A DNA stretch of 64,000 nt from Dama dama (lineage: Eukaryota; Chordata; Mammalia; Artiodactyla; Cervidae), in contig NW_026870889.1 of assembly GCF_033118175.1 (NCBI RefSeq), positions 2,356,001 to 2,420,000 of the forward strand. Direction: 5' to 3'. Positions 1 to 10,755 of this stretch are shown in pieces (the first letter of the stretch is position 1; every line of letters starts with the position of its first letter). The position numbers and the translations under genes were made by a program. Under the pieces are notes generated by a model that saw only the letters and a list, made by a program, of their open reading frames with translations, was not told the DNA's origin and did not search any database.

Positions 1-1885
1 AGGCGCCCAGGCATGTCTGGACCCAGTCCCCGCAGCCTGCCCCTTGGTGGGGCAGTACCCCCGGAGGCCAGGAAGGTCTGGGCAAGGCTGGCCAGGGGCA
101 GGGGCCCTGCTGGGTCCTGCCCCTGGCCTGTGGGGCCTCTGAGCACAACCGGCCCTCTCCCACTAGAAGAACTCCCCGGCTGACTCCAAAGGCCAGTTTG
201 CCAACACTCCCGCCCGCTGTTCCCGCCAGGCATGCACAATGCTCCCAAGCCCGGGAGAAAAGCACTTCGGGGTGGTGCTCTCCTCGGGCCCTTGCCCCTG
301 AGCCTGGGGGCCAGGCAGTTGGTCCACACTCCCAGACCAAGGCAGAACCACATGCACACGTCTGTTCCTGACCCCTGCACCGGCAGAGAGCTCGGGGGAG
401 CCAGAGTCAGTCAGGCAGCTGCTGGGCTGGCCGCCTGTGTGGGAAGGGGCAGAGCCGACCTAGGGGCAAGTTGGGCCTCTTGCTCTCCCTGCTGCCCTGA
501 GGCTGCTGGGCCAAAGTGGTCTTGGGCATCCAGCCCCTTGCTGGTCCCTTCCCTCTGACGAGGCCCTCTGAGCTCTAGCACCTTGCAGTGTGGAGACAGC
601 CCCTGCCAGCAACCTCCTCTCCAATGAGGCCTCAACCGAGGCCTAGGCCCAGGGGAAAGGCACCAGCGGGGATGAGCCTGGGGAGGCGCCCGGGCATGTC
701 TGGACCCAGTCCCCGCAGCCTGCCCCTTGGTGGGGCAGTACCCCCGGAGGCCAGGAAGATCTGGGCAAGGCTGGCCAGGGGCAGGGGCCCTGCTGGGTCC
801 TCCCCATGGCCTGTGGGGCCTCTGAGCACAACCGGCCCTCTCCCACTGGAAGACCTCCCCGGCTGCCTCCAAAGGCCAGTTTGCCAACACTCCTGCCCGC
901 TCTTCCCGCCAGGCACGCACAATGCTCCCAAGCCCGGTAGAAAAGCGCTTCGGGGTGGTGCTCTCTCCGGGCCCTTGCCCCTGAGCCTGTGGGCAAGGCA
1001 GGGGGAACACACTCCCAGACCAAGGCAGAAACACATGCACACGTCTGTTCCTGACCCCTGCACCGGCAGAGAGCTCGGGGGAGCCAGAGTCTCTCAGGCA
1101 GGTGCTGGGCTGGCCGCCTGTGTGGGAAGGGGCAGAGCCGACCTAGGGGCAAGTTGGGCCTCTTGCTCTCCCTGCTGCCCTGAGGCTGCAGGGCCAAAGA
1201 CGTCTTGGGCATCCAGCCCCTTACTGGTCTCTTCCCTCTGACGAGGCCCTCTGAGCTCCAGCACCTTGCAGTGTGGAGACAGCCCCTGCCAGCAATCTCC
1301 TCTCCAAGGAGGCCTCAACCGAGGCCTAGGCCCAGGGGAAAGGCACCAGCGGGGTTGAGCCAGGGGAGGCGCCCGGGCATGTCTGGACCCTGTCCCCGCA
1401 GCCTGCCCCTTGGTGGGGCAGTACCCCCGGAGGCCAGGAAGGTCTGGGCAAGGCTGGCCAGGTGCAGGGGCCCTGCTGGGTCCTGCCCCTGGCCTGTGGG
1501 GCCTCTGAGCACAACCGGCCCTCTCCCACTGGAAGACCTCCCCGGCTGCCTCCAAAGGCGGGTAGCCAACACTCCCGCCCGCTGTTCCGCCAGGCACGCA
1601 CAACGCTCCCAAGGCCAGGAGAAAAGCGCTTCGGGGTGTTGCTCTCTCCGGGCCCTTGCCCCTGAGCCTGGGGTCCAGGCAGTGGGTCCACACTCCCAGA
1701 CCAAGGCAGAACTACATGCACACGTCTGTTCCTGACCACTGCACCGGCAGAGAGCTCGGGGGAGCCAGAGTCTGTCAGGCAGCTGCTGGGTTGGCTGCCT
1801 ATGTGGGAAGGGGCAGAGCCGACCTAGGGGCAAGTTGGGCCTCTTGCTCTCCCTGCTGCCCTGAGGCTGCTGGGCCAAAGAGGTC

Positions 1886-2568
1886 TTGGGCATCCAGCCC
1901 CTTGCTGGTCCCTTCCCTCTGACGAGGCCCTCTGAGCTTCAGCACCTTGCAGTGTGGAGACAGCCCCTGCCAGCAACATCCTCTCCAAGGAGGCCTCAAC
2001 CGAGGCCTAGGCCCAGGGGAAAGGCACCAGCGGGGATGAGCCTGGGGAGGCGCCCGGGCATGTCTGGACCCAGTCCCCGCAGCCTGCCCCTTGGTGGGGC
2101 AGTACCCCCGGAGGCCAGGAAGATCTGGGCAAGGCTGGCCAGGGGCAGGGGCCCTGCTGGGTCCTCCCCATGGCCTGTGGGGCCTCTGAGCACAACCGGC
2201 CCTCTCCCACTGGAAGACCTCCCCGGCTGCCTCCAAAGGCCAGTTTGCCAACACTCCTGCCCGCTCTTCCCGCCAGGCACGCACAATGCTCCCAAGCCCG
2301 GGAGAAAAGCGCTTCGGGGTGGTGGTCTCTCCGGGCCCTTGCCCCTGAGCCTGGGGGCCAGGCAGGGGATCCACAGTCCCAGGCCAAGGCACAACAACAT
2401 GCACACGTCTGTTCCTGCCCCCTCCACCGGCAGAGAGCTGGGGGGAGCCAGAGTCTGTCAGGCAGCTGCTGGGCTGGCCGCCTGTGTGGGAAGGGGCAGA
2501 GCCGACCTAGGGGCAAGTCGGGCCTCTTGCTCTCCCTGCTGCCCTGAGGCTGCTGGGCCAAAGAGGTC
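1886..2568. repeat. Representative AGATCT/CCATGG subtype monomer
   Basis: This subtype has GGAAGATCTGGGC in place of GGAAGGTCTGGGC, and GTCCTCCCCATGGCC in place of GTCCTGCCCCTGGCC. The second change destroys the right arm of the 39-bp dyad. Members have anchors 522, 1886, 3935, 6662, 8711, 23351, 44434 and 55352. The two changes always occur together in the copies I checked. Confidence 0.85.
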
Positions 2569-2659
2569 TTGGGCATCCAGCCCCTTGCTGGTCCCTTCCC
2601 TCTGACGAGGCCCTCTGAGCTCCAGCACCTTGCAGTGTGGAGACAGCCCCTGCCAGCAA

Positions 2660-2696
2660 CCTCCTCTCCAAGGAGGCCTCAACCGAGGCCTAGGCC
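2660..2696. other. Palindrome cluster upstream in the monomer
   Basis: CCTCC (2660-2664) pairs with GGAGG (2672-2676) around a 7-nt loop. GAGGCCTC (2673-2680) is an 8-bp palindrome. GGCCTAGGCC (2687-2696) is a 10-bp palindrome. The cluster is present in most monomers and altered in the CAT/TATG subtype. A second CCTAGG occurs in the tail of each monomer in GACCTAGGGGC, giving two such hexamers per typical monomer. Confidence 0.8.
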
Positions 2697-2767
2697 CAGG
2701 GGAAAGGCACCAGCGGGGATGAGCCAGTGGAGGCGCACGGGCATATCAGGACCCAGTCCCCGCAGCC

Positions 2768-2791
2768 TGCCCCTTGGTGGGGCAGTACCCC
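2768..2791. other. Two mutually exclusive short hairpins sharing one GGGG
   Basis: TGCCCC (2768-2773) pairs with GGGGCA (2779-2784) around TTGGT. The same GGGG (2779-2782) also pairs with CCCC (2788-2791) around CAGTA. The segment is among the most conserved in the array; departures include anchors 10756 (GGGGCTGTAACCCC) and 36246 (GGGATAGTAACCCC). No function is assigned. Confidence 0.7.
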
Positions 2792-2819
2792 CGGAGGCCA
2801 GGAAGGTCTGGGCAAGGCT

Positions 2820-2858
2820 GGCCAGGGGCAGGGGCCCTGCTGGGTCCTGCCCCTGGCC
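2820..2858. other. 39-bp dyad in each monomer (perfect 13-bp arms, 13-nt loop)
   Basis: GGCCAGGGGCAGG at 2820-2832 is the exact reverse complement of CCTGCCCCTGGCC at 2846-2858, with GGCCCTGCTGGGT between. The element recurs in most subtype A monomers. In subtype B it persists with 12-bp perfect arms and a changed loop. The CCATGG subtype breaks it. It could extrude as a cruciform, fold in a transcript, or bind a dimeric protein; the sequence alone cannot decide between these. No known motif is assigned. Confidence 0.8.
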
Positions 2859-3251
2859 TGTGGGGCCTCTGAGCACAACCGGCCCTCTCCCACTGGAAGA
2901 CCTCCCCGGCTGCCTCCAAAGGCGGGTTTGCCAACACTCCCGCCCGCTGTTCCCGCCAGGCACGCACAACGCTCCCAAGGCCAGGAGAAAAGCGCTTCGG
3001 GGTGTTGCTCTCTCCGGGCCCTTGCCCCTGAGCCTGGGGTCCAGGCAGTGGGTCCACACTCCCAGACCAAGGCAGAACCACATGCACACATCTGTTCCTG
3101 ACCCCTGCACCGGCAGAGAGCTCGGGGGAGCCAGAGTCTGTCAGGCAGCTGCTGGGTTGGCTGCCTGTGTGGGAAGGGGCAGAGCCGACCTAGGGGCAAG
3201 TTGGGCCTCTTGCTCTCCCTGCTGCCCTGAGGCTGCTGGGCCAAAGAGGTC

Positions 3252-3934
3252 TTGGGCATCCAGCCCCTTGCTGGTCCCTTCCCTCTGACGAGGCCCTCTG
3301 AGCTCCAGCACCTTGCAGTGTGGAGACAGCCCCTGCCAGCAACCTCCTCTCCAAGGAGGCATCAACCGAGGCCTATGCCCAGGGGAAAGGCACCAGCGGG
3401 GATGAGCCTGGGGAGGCGCCCAGGCATGTCTGGACCCAGTCCCCGCAGCCTGCCCCTTGGTGGGGCAGTACCCCCGGAGGCCAGGAAGGTCTGGGCAAGG
3501 CTGGCCAGGGGCAGGGGCCCTGCTGGGTCCTGCCCCTGGCCTGTGGGGCCTCTGAGCACAACCGGCCCTCTCCCACTGGAAGAACTCCCCGGCTGACTCC
3601 AAAGGCCAGTTTGCCAACACTCCCGCCCGCTGTTCCCGCCAGGCACGCACAATGCTCCCAAGCCCGGGAGAAAAGCACTTCGGGGTGGTGCTCTCCTCGG
3701 GCCCTTGCCCCTGAGCCTGGGGGCCAGGCAGTTGGTCCACACTCCCAGACCAAGGCAGAACCACATGCACACGTCTGTTCCTGACCCCTGCACCGGCAGA
3801 GAGCTCGGGGGAGCCAGAGTCTGTCAGGCAGCTGCTGGGCTGGCCGCCTGTGTGGGAAGGGGCAGAGCCGACCTAGGGGCAAGTTGGGCCTCTTGCTCTC
3901 CCTGCTGCCCTGAGGCTGCTGGGCCAAAGAGGTC
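3252..3934. repeat. Representative CAT/TATG subtype monomer
   Basis: Two linked changes define this subtype. GAGGCCTC becomes GAGGCATC, and GGCCTAGGCC becomes GGCCTATGCC, so both palindromes of the upstream module are lost together. Anchors with both changes are 3252, 4616, 5298, 5981, 8028, 9392, 24717, 28131, 43751 and 57399. Most also have GCTGACGAGG in place of TCTGACGAGG after the anchor. The monomer at 14165 carries only the second change, suggesting a recombinant. Confidence 0.85.
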
Positions 3935-6241
3935 TTGGGCATCCAGCCCCTTGCTGGTCCCTTCCCTCTGATGAGGCCCTCTGAGCTCTAGCACCTTGCA
4001 GTGTGGAGACAGCCCCTGCCAGCAACATCCTCTCCAAGGAGGCCTCAACCGAGGCCTAGGCCCAGGGGAAAGGCACCAGCGGGGATGAGCCTGGGGAGGC
4101 GCCCGGGCATGTCTGGAACCAGTCCCCGCAGCCTGCCCCTTGGTGGGGCAGTACCCCCGGAGGCCAGGAAGATCTGGGCAAGGCTGGCCAGGGGCAGGGG
4201 CCCTGCTGGGTCCTCCCCATGGCCTGTGGGGCCTCTGAGCACAACCGGCCCTCTCCCACTGGAAGACCTCCCCGGCTGCCTCCAAAGGCGGGTAGCCAAC
4301 ACTCCCGCCCGCTGTTCCGCCAGGCACGCACAACGCTCCCAAGGCCAGGAGAAAAGCGCTTCGGGGTCTTGCTCTCTCCGGGCCCTTGCCCCTGAGCCTG
4401 GGGTCCAGGCAGTGGGTCCACACTCCCAGACCAAGGCAGAACTACATGCACACGTCTGTTCCTGACCCCTGCACCGGCAGAGAGCTCGGGGGAGCCAGAG
4501 TCTGTCAGGCAGCTGCTGGGTTGGCTGCCTATGTGGGAAGGGGCAGAGCCGACCTAGGGGCAAGTTGGGCCTCTTGCTCTCCCTGCTGCCCTGAGGCTGC
4601 TGGGCCAAAGAGGTCTTGGGCATCCAGCCCCTTGCTGGTCCCTTCCCGCTGACGAGGCCCTCTGAGCTCCAGCACCTTGCAGTGTGGAGACAGCCCCTGC
4701 CAGCAACCTCCTCTCCAAGGAGGCATCAACCGAGGCCTATGCCCAGGGGAAAGGCACCAGCGGGGATGAGCCTGGGGAGGCGCCCAGGCATGTCTGGACC
4801 CAGTCCCCGCAGCCTGCCCCTTGGTGGGGCAGTACCCCCGGAGGCCAGGAAGGTCTGGGCAAGGCTGGCCAGGGGCAGGGGACCTGCTGGGTCCTGCCCC
4901 TGGCCTGTGAGGCCTCTGAGCACAACCGGCCCTCTCCCACTGGAAGACCTCCACGGCTGCCTCCAAAGTCCTGTTTGCAAACACTCCCGCCCGCTGTTCA
5001 CGCCAGGCTCGCACAATGCTCCCAAGCCCGTGAGGAAAGCGCTTCAGGGTGGTGCTCTCTCCGGGCCCTTGCCCCTGAGCCTGGGGGCAAGGCAGGGTGT
5101 CCACACTCCCAGAACAAGGCAGAACCACATGCACACGTCTGATCTGCCCCCTGCACCGGCAGAGAGCTCGGGGGAGCCAGAGTCTGTCAGGCAGCTGCTG
5201 GGTTGGCTGCCTATGTGGGAAGGGGCAGAGCCGACCTAGGGGCAAGTTGGGCCTCTTGCTCTCCCTGCTGCCCTGAGGCTGCTGGGCCAAAGAGGTCTTG
5301 GGCATCCAGCCCCTTGCTGGTCCCTTCCCGCTGACGAGGCCCTCTGAGCTCCAGCACCTTGCAGTGTGGAGACAGCCCCTGCCAGCAACCTCTTCACCAA
5401 GGAGGCATCAACCGAGGCCTATGCCCAGGGGAAAGGCACCAGCGGGGATGAGCCTGGGGAGGCGCCCAGGCATGTCTGGACCCAGTCCCCGCAGCCTGCC
5501 CCTTGGTGGGGCAGTACCCCCGGAGGCCAGGAAGGTCTGGGCAAGGCTGGCCAGGGGCAGGGGCCCTGCTGGGTCCTGCCCCTGGCCTGTGGGGCCTCTG
5601 AGCACAACCGGCCCTCTCCCACTGGAAGAACTCCCCGGCTGACTCCAAAGGCCAGTTTGCCAACACTCCCGCCCGCTGTTCCCGCCAGGCACGCACAATG
5701 CTCCCAAGCCCGGGAGAAAAGCACTTCGGGGTGGTGCTCTCCTCGGGCCCTTGCCCCTGAGCCTGGGGGCCAGGCAGTTGGTCCACACTCCCAGACCAAG
5801 GCAGAACCACATGCACACGTCTGTTCCTGACCCCTGCACCGGCAGAGAGCTCGGGGGAGCCGGAGTCTGTCAGGCAGCTGCTGGGCTGGCCGCCTGTGTG
5901 GGAAGGGGCAGAGCCGACCTAGGGGCAAGTTGGGCCTCTTGCTCTCCCTGCTGCCCTGAGGCTGCTGGGCCAAAGAGGTCTTGGGCATCCAGCCCCTTGC
6001 TGGTCCCTTCCCGCTGACGAGGCCCTCTGAGCTCCAGCACCTTGCAGTGTGGAGACAGCCCCTGCCAGCAACCTCCTCTCCAAGGAGGCATCAACCGAGG
6101 CCTATGCCCAGGGGAAAGGCACCAGCTGGGATGAGCCTGGGGAGGCGCCCAGGCATGTCTGGACCCAGTCCCCGCAGCCTGCCCCTTGGTGGGGCAGTAC
6201 CCCCGGAGGCCAGGAAGGTCTGGGCAAGGCTGGCCAGGGGC

Positions 6242-9200
6242 AGGGGCCCTGCTGGGTCCTGCCCCTGGCCTGTGGGGCCTCTGAGCACAACCGGCCCTCT
6301 CCCACTGGAAGACCTCCCCGGCTGCCTCCAAAGGCGGGTAGCCAACACTCCCGCCCGCTGTTCCGCCAGGCACGCACAACGCTCCCAAGGCCAGGAGAAA
6401 AGCGCTTCGGGGTGTTGCTCTCTCCGGGCCCTTGCCCCTGAGCCTGGGGTCCAGGCAGTGGGTCCACACTCCCAGACCAAGGCAGAACTACATGCACACG
6501 TCTGTTCCTGACCACTGCACCGGCAGAGAGCTCGGGGGAGCCAGAGTCTGTCAGGCAGCTGCTGGGTTGGCTGCCTATGTGGGAAGGGGCAGAGCCGACC
6601 TAGGGGCAAGTTGGGCCTCTTGCTCTCCCTGCTGCCCTGAGGCTGCTGGGCCAAAGAGGTCTTGGGCATCCAGCCCCTTGCTGGTCCCTTCCCTCTGACG
6701 AGGCCCTCTGAGCTTCAGCACCTTGCAGTGTGGAGACAGCCCCTGCCAGCAACATCCTCTCCAAGGAGGCCTCAACCGAGGCCTAGGCCCAGGGGAAAGG
6801 CACCAGCGGGGATGAGCCTGGGGAGGCGCCCGGGCATGTCTGGACCCAGTCCCCGCAGCCTGCCCCTTGGTGGGGCAGTACCCCCGGAGGCCAGGAAGAT
6901 CTGGGCAAGGCTGGCCAGGGGCAGGGGCCCTGCTGGGTCCTCCCCATGGCCTGTGGGGCCTCTGAGCACAACCGGCCCTCTCCCACTGGAAGACCTCCCC
7001 GGCTGCCTCCAAAGGCCAGTTTGCCAACACTCCTGCCCGCTCTTCCCGCCAGGCACGCACAATGCTCCCAAGCCCGGGAGAAAAGCGCTTCGGGGTGGTG
7101 GTCTCTCCGGGCCCTTGCCCCTGAGCCTGGGGGCCAGGCAGGGGATCCACAGTCCCAGGCCAAGGCACAACAACATGCACACGTCTGTTCCTGCCCCCTC
7201 CACCGGCAGAGAGCTGGGGGGAGCCAGAGTCTGTCAGGCAGCTGCTGGGCTGGCCGCCTGTGTGGGAAGGGGCAGAGCCGACCTAGGGGCAAGTCGGGCC
7301 TCTTGCTCTCCCTGCTGCCCTGAGGCTGCTGGGCCAAAGAGGTCTTGGGCATCCAGCCCCTTGCTGGTCCCTTCCCTCTGACGAGGCCCTCTGAGCTCCA
7401 GCACCTTGCAGTGTGGAGACAGCCCCTGCCAGCAACCTCCTCTCCAAGGAGGCCTCAACCTAGGCCTAGGCCCAGGGGAAAGGCACCAGCGGGGATGAGC
7501 CAGTGGAGGCGCACGGGCATATCAGGACCCAGTCCCCGCAGCCTGCCCCTTGGTGGGGCAGTACCCCCGGAGGCCAGGAAGGTCTGGGCAAGGCTGGCCA
7601 GGGGCAGGGGCCCTGCTGGGTCCTGCCCCTGGCCTGTGGGGCCTCTGAGCACAACCGGCCCTCTCCCACTGGAAGACCTCCCCGGCTGCCTCCAAAGGCG
7701 GGTTTGCCAACACTCCCGCCCGCTGTTCCCGCCAGGCACGCACAACGCTCCCAAGGCCAGGAGAAAAGCGCTTCGGGGTGTTGCTCTCTCCGGGCCCTTG
7801 CCCCTGAGCCTGGGGTCCAGGCAGTGGGTCCACACTCCCAGACCAAGGCAGAACCACATGCACACATCTGTTCCTGACCCCTGCACCGGCAGAGAGCTCG
7901 GGGGAGCCAGAGTCTGTCAGGCAGCTGCTGGGTTGGCTGCCTGTGTGGGAAGGGGCAGAGCCGACCTAGGGGCAAGTTGGGCCTCTTGCTCTCCCTGCTG
8001 CCCTGAGGCTGCTGGGCCAAAGAGGTCTTGGGCATCCAGCCCCTTGCTGGTCCCTTCCCTCTGACGAGGCCCTCTGAGCTCCAGCACCTTGCAGTGTGGA
8101 GACAGCCCCTGCCAGCAACCTCCTCTCCAAGGAGGCATCAACCGAGGCCTATGCCCAGGGGAAAGGCACCAGCGGGGATGAGCCTGGGGAGGCGCCCAGG
8201 CATGTCTGGACCCAGTCCCCGCAGCCTGCCCCTTGGTGGGGCAGTACCCCCGGAGGCCAGGAAGGTCTGGGCAAGGCTGGCCAGGGGCAGGGGCCCTGCT
8301 GGGTCCTGCCCCTGGCCTGTGGGGCCTCTGAGCACAACCGGCCCTCTCCCACTGGAAGAACTCCCCGGCTGACTCCAAAGGCCAGTTTGCCAACACTCCC
8401 GCCCGCTGTTCCCGCCAGGCACGCACAATGCTCCCAAGCCCGGGAGAAAAGCACTTCGGGGTGGTGCTCTCCTCGGGCCCTTGCCCCTGAGCCTGGGGGC
8501 CAGGCAGTTGGTCCACACTCCCAGACCAAGGCAGAACCACATGCACACGTCTGTTCCTGACCCCTGCACCGGCAGAGAGCTCGGGGGAGCCAGAGTCTGT
8601 CAGGCAGCTGCTGGGCTGGCCGCCTGTGTGGGAAGGGGCAGAGCCGACCTAGGGGCAAGTTGGGCCTCTTGCTCTCCCTGCTGCCCTGAGGCTGCTGGGC
8701 CAAAGAGGTCTTGGGCATCCAGCCCCTTGCTGGTCCCTTCCCTCTGATGAGGCCCTCTGAGCTCTAGCACCTTGCAGTGTGGAGACAGCCCCTGCCAGCA
8801 ACATCCTCTCCAAGGAGGCCTCAACCGAGGCCTAGGCCCAGGGGAAAGGCACCAGCGGGGATGAGCCTGGGGAGGCGCCCGGGCATGTCTGGACCCAGTC
8901 CCCGCAGCCTGCCCCTTGGTGGGGCAGTACCCCCGGAGGCCAGGAAGATCTGGGCAAGGCTGGCCAGGGGCAGGGGCCCTGCTGGGTCCTCCCCATGGCC
9001 TGTGGGGCCTCTGAGCACAACCGGCCCTCTCCCACTGGAAGACCTCCCCGGCTGCCTCCAAAGGCGGGTAGCCAACACTCCCGCCCGCTGTTCCGCCAGG
9101 CACGCACAACGCTCCCAAGGCCAGGAGAAAAGCGCTTCGGGGTCTTGCTCTCTCCGGGCCCTTGCCCCTGAGCCTGGGGTCCAGGCAGTGGGTCCACACT

Positions 9201-9978
9201 CCCAGACCAAGGCAGAACTACATGCACACGTCTGTTCCTGACCCCTGCACCGGCAGAGAGCTCGGGGGAGCCAGAGTCTGTCAGGCAGCTGCTGGGTTGG
9301 CTGCCTATGTGGGAAGGGGCAGAGCCGACCTAGGGGCAAGTTGGGCCTCTTGCTCTCCCTGCTGCCCTGAGGCTGCTGGGCCAAAGAGGTCTTGGGCATC
9401 CAGCCCCTTGCTGGTCCCTTCCCGCTGACGAGGCCCTCTGAGCTCCAGCACCTTGCAGTGTGGAGACAGCCCCTGCCAGCAACCTCCTCTCCAAGGAGGC
9501 ATCAACCGAGGCCTATGCCCAGGGGAAAGGCACCAGCGGGGATGAGCCTGGGGAGGCGCCCAGGCATGTCTGGACCCAGTCCCCGCAGCCTGCCCCTTGG
9601 TGGGGCAGTACCCCCGGAGGCCAGGAAGGTCTGGGCAAGGCTGGCCAGGGGCAGGGGACCTGCTGGGTCCTGCCCCTGGCCTGTGAGGCCTCTGAGCACA
9701 ACCGGCCCTCTCCCACTGGAAGACCTCCACGGCTGCCTCCAAAGTCCTGTTTGCAAACACTCCCGCCCGCTGTTCACGCCAGGCTCGCACAATGCTCCCA
9801 AGCCCGTGAGGAAAGCGCTTCAGGGTGGTGCTCTCTCCGGGCCCTTGCCCCTGAGCCTGGGGGCAAGGCAGGGTGTCCACACTCCCAGAACAAGGCAGAA
9901 CCACATGCACACGTCTGATCTGCCCCCTGCACCGGCAGAGAGCTCGGGGGAGCCAGAGTCTGTCAGGCAGCTGCTGGG
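6242..9978. repeat. Higher-order copy 1b (7-monomer period, 4776 bp)
   Basis: This is the second copy of 1466-5202. It ends where GGTTGGCTGCCTATG in the first copy is replaced here by GGCTGGCCGCCTGTG. Both copies end with the same noncanonical CACGTCTGATCTGCC monomer. Confidence 0.88.
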
Positions 9979-10073
9979 CTGGCCGCCTGTGTGGGAAGGG
10001 GCAGAGCCAACCTAGGGGCAAGTTGGGCCTCTTGCTCTCCCTGCTGCCCTGAGGCTGCTGGGCCAAAGAGGTC

Positions 10074-10755
10074 TTGGGCATCCAGCCCCTTGCTGGTCCC
10101 TTCCCTCTGACGAGGCCCTCTGAGCTCCAGCACCTTGCAGTGTGGAGACAGCCCCTGCCAGCAACCTCCTCTCCAAGGAGGCCTCAACCGAGGCCTAGGC
10201 CCAGGGGAAAGGCACCAGCGGGGATGAGCCTGGGGAGGCGCCCGGCCATGTCTGGACCCAGTCCCCGCAGCCTGCCCCTTGGTGGGGCAGTACCCCCGGA
10301 GGCCAGGAAGGTCTGGGCAAGGCTGCCAGGGGCAGGGACACTGCTGGGTCCTGCCCCTGGCCTGTGGGGCGTCTGAGCACAACCGGCACTCTCCCGCTGG
10401 AAGACCTCCCCGTCTGCCTCGAAAGGCCGGTTTGCAAGCACTCCCGCCCGCTGTTCCCGCCAGGCACGCACAATGCTCCCAAGCCCGGGAGAAAAGCGCA
10501 TTGGGGTGGTTCTCTCTCCGGGCCCTTGCCCCTGAGCCTGGGGGCAAGGCACGGGGAACACACTCCCTGGCCAAGGCAGAACCACATGCCCACGTCTGTT
10601 CCTGTCCCCTGCACCGGCAGAGAGCTTGGGGGAGCCAGAGTCTGGCAGGCAGCTGCTGGGTTGGCTGCCTGTGTGGGAAGGGGCAGAGCCGACCTAGGGG
10701 CAAGTTGGGCCTCTTGCTCTCCCTGCTGCCCTGAGGCTGCTGGGCCAAAGACGTC
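10074..10755. repeat. Representative subtype B monomer
   Basis: Subtype B is marked by linked differences from A: one G fewer in GGCTGCCAGGGGCAGG, then GGACACTG, GGGGCGTCTGAGC, CCGGCACTCTCCCGCTGG and often CCCCGTCTGCC. Clear B anchors are 10074, 11438, 19938, 29497, 34201, 36246, 38292, 41704, 47164, 51257, 52622 and 56717. Anchors 19256, 40339 and 62399 form a B variant with GCTGCGAGGGGC. The three block-bearing monomers (14846, 30179, 58764) share a B form with GCTGCCAGAGGC and CTGAGAACAACTGGC. B monomers are interspersed among A monomers rather than grouped. Confidence 0.85.

Larger units (their letters stand above)
2569..3251. repeat. Representative ordinary monomer (subtype A, 683 bp)
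   Basis: This copy shows the standard anatomy. The anchor is at 2569, followed by CTCTGACGAGG near 2600. A CCTCC/GGAGG stem and two palindromes lie at 2660-2696. A pair of overlapping hairpins lies at 2768-2791 and the 39-bp dyad at 2820-2858. The segment equivalent to the expansion-block subunit begins at GGAAGACC near 2894 and ends before CCTTGCCCCTGAGCC near 3020. The remaining part (AGCCGACCTAGGGGC near 3183) is a conserved tail. Subtype A is defined by GGCTGGCCAGGGGCAGG and by CTCTCCCACTGGAAG. Because 683 is not a multiple of three, any reading frame rotates at each monomer. Confidence 0.9.
1466..5202. repeat. Higher-order copy 1a (7-monomer period, 4776 bp)
   Basis: This stretch matches 6242-9978 at a constant offset of 4776 bp. 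The same ordered set of monomer subtypes and private variants occurs in both, for example GAGCTTCAGC after anchors 1886 and 6662 and CCCGTGAGGAAAGC near 5025 and 9801. I saw only a handful of differences, such as TCTGGAACC near 4113 versus TCTGGACCC near 8889, and AACCGAGG near 2681 versus AACCTAGG near 7457. The edges are approximate. Confidence 0.88.

Noticed and set aside
1205..1735. Repeated ~100-240 residue frames starting at TTGGGCATCCAG in each monomer
   Set aside because: They start at TTG, run once round the monomer and stop at the conserved TGA in CTCTGACG. They exist because the monomer consensus has few stops. The 683-bp period does not preserve frame, and the reverse strand is just as open.
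2779..2858. A G-quadruplex array made from the GGGG runs of each monomer
   Set aside because: G-runs exist (GGGCAAGG, CAGGGGCAGGGG, TGCTGGG), but one loop would be about 12 nt and the same bases pair in the 39-bp dyad. It is possible but not supported well enough to annotate.
2820..2858. A CTCF site within CCAGGGGCAGGGG
   Set aside because: The core lacks the CCA-S-YAG-RKGGC arrangement; similarity is limited to the G-rich run.
2569..3251. A CENP-B box (TTCG....A..CGGG) in the monomer
   Set aside because: GCTTCGGGGTGGTG has the TTCG but lacks the A and the CGGG at the required spacing. I found no match by eye on either strand; an exact pattern search would settle it.
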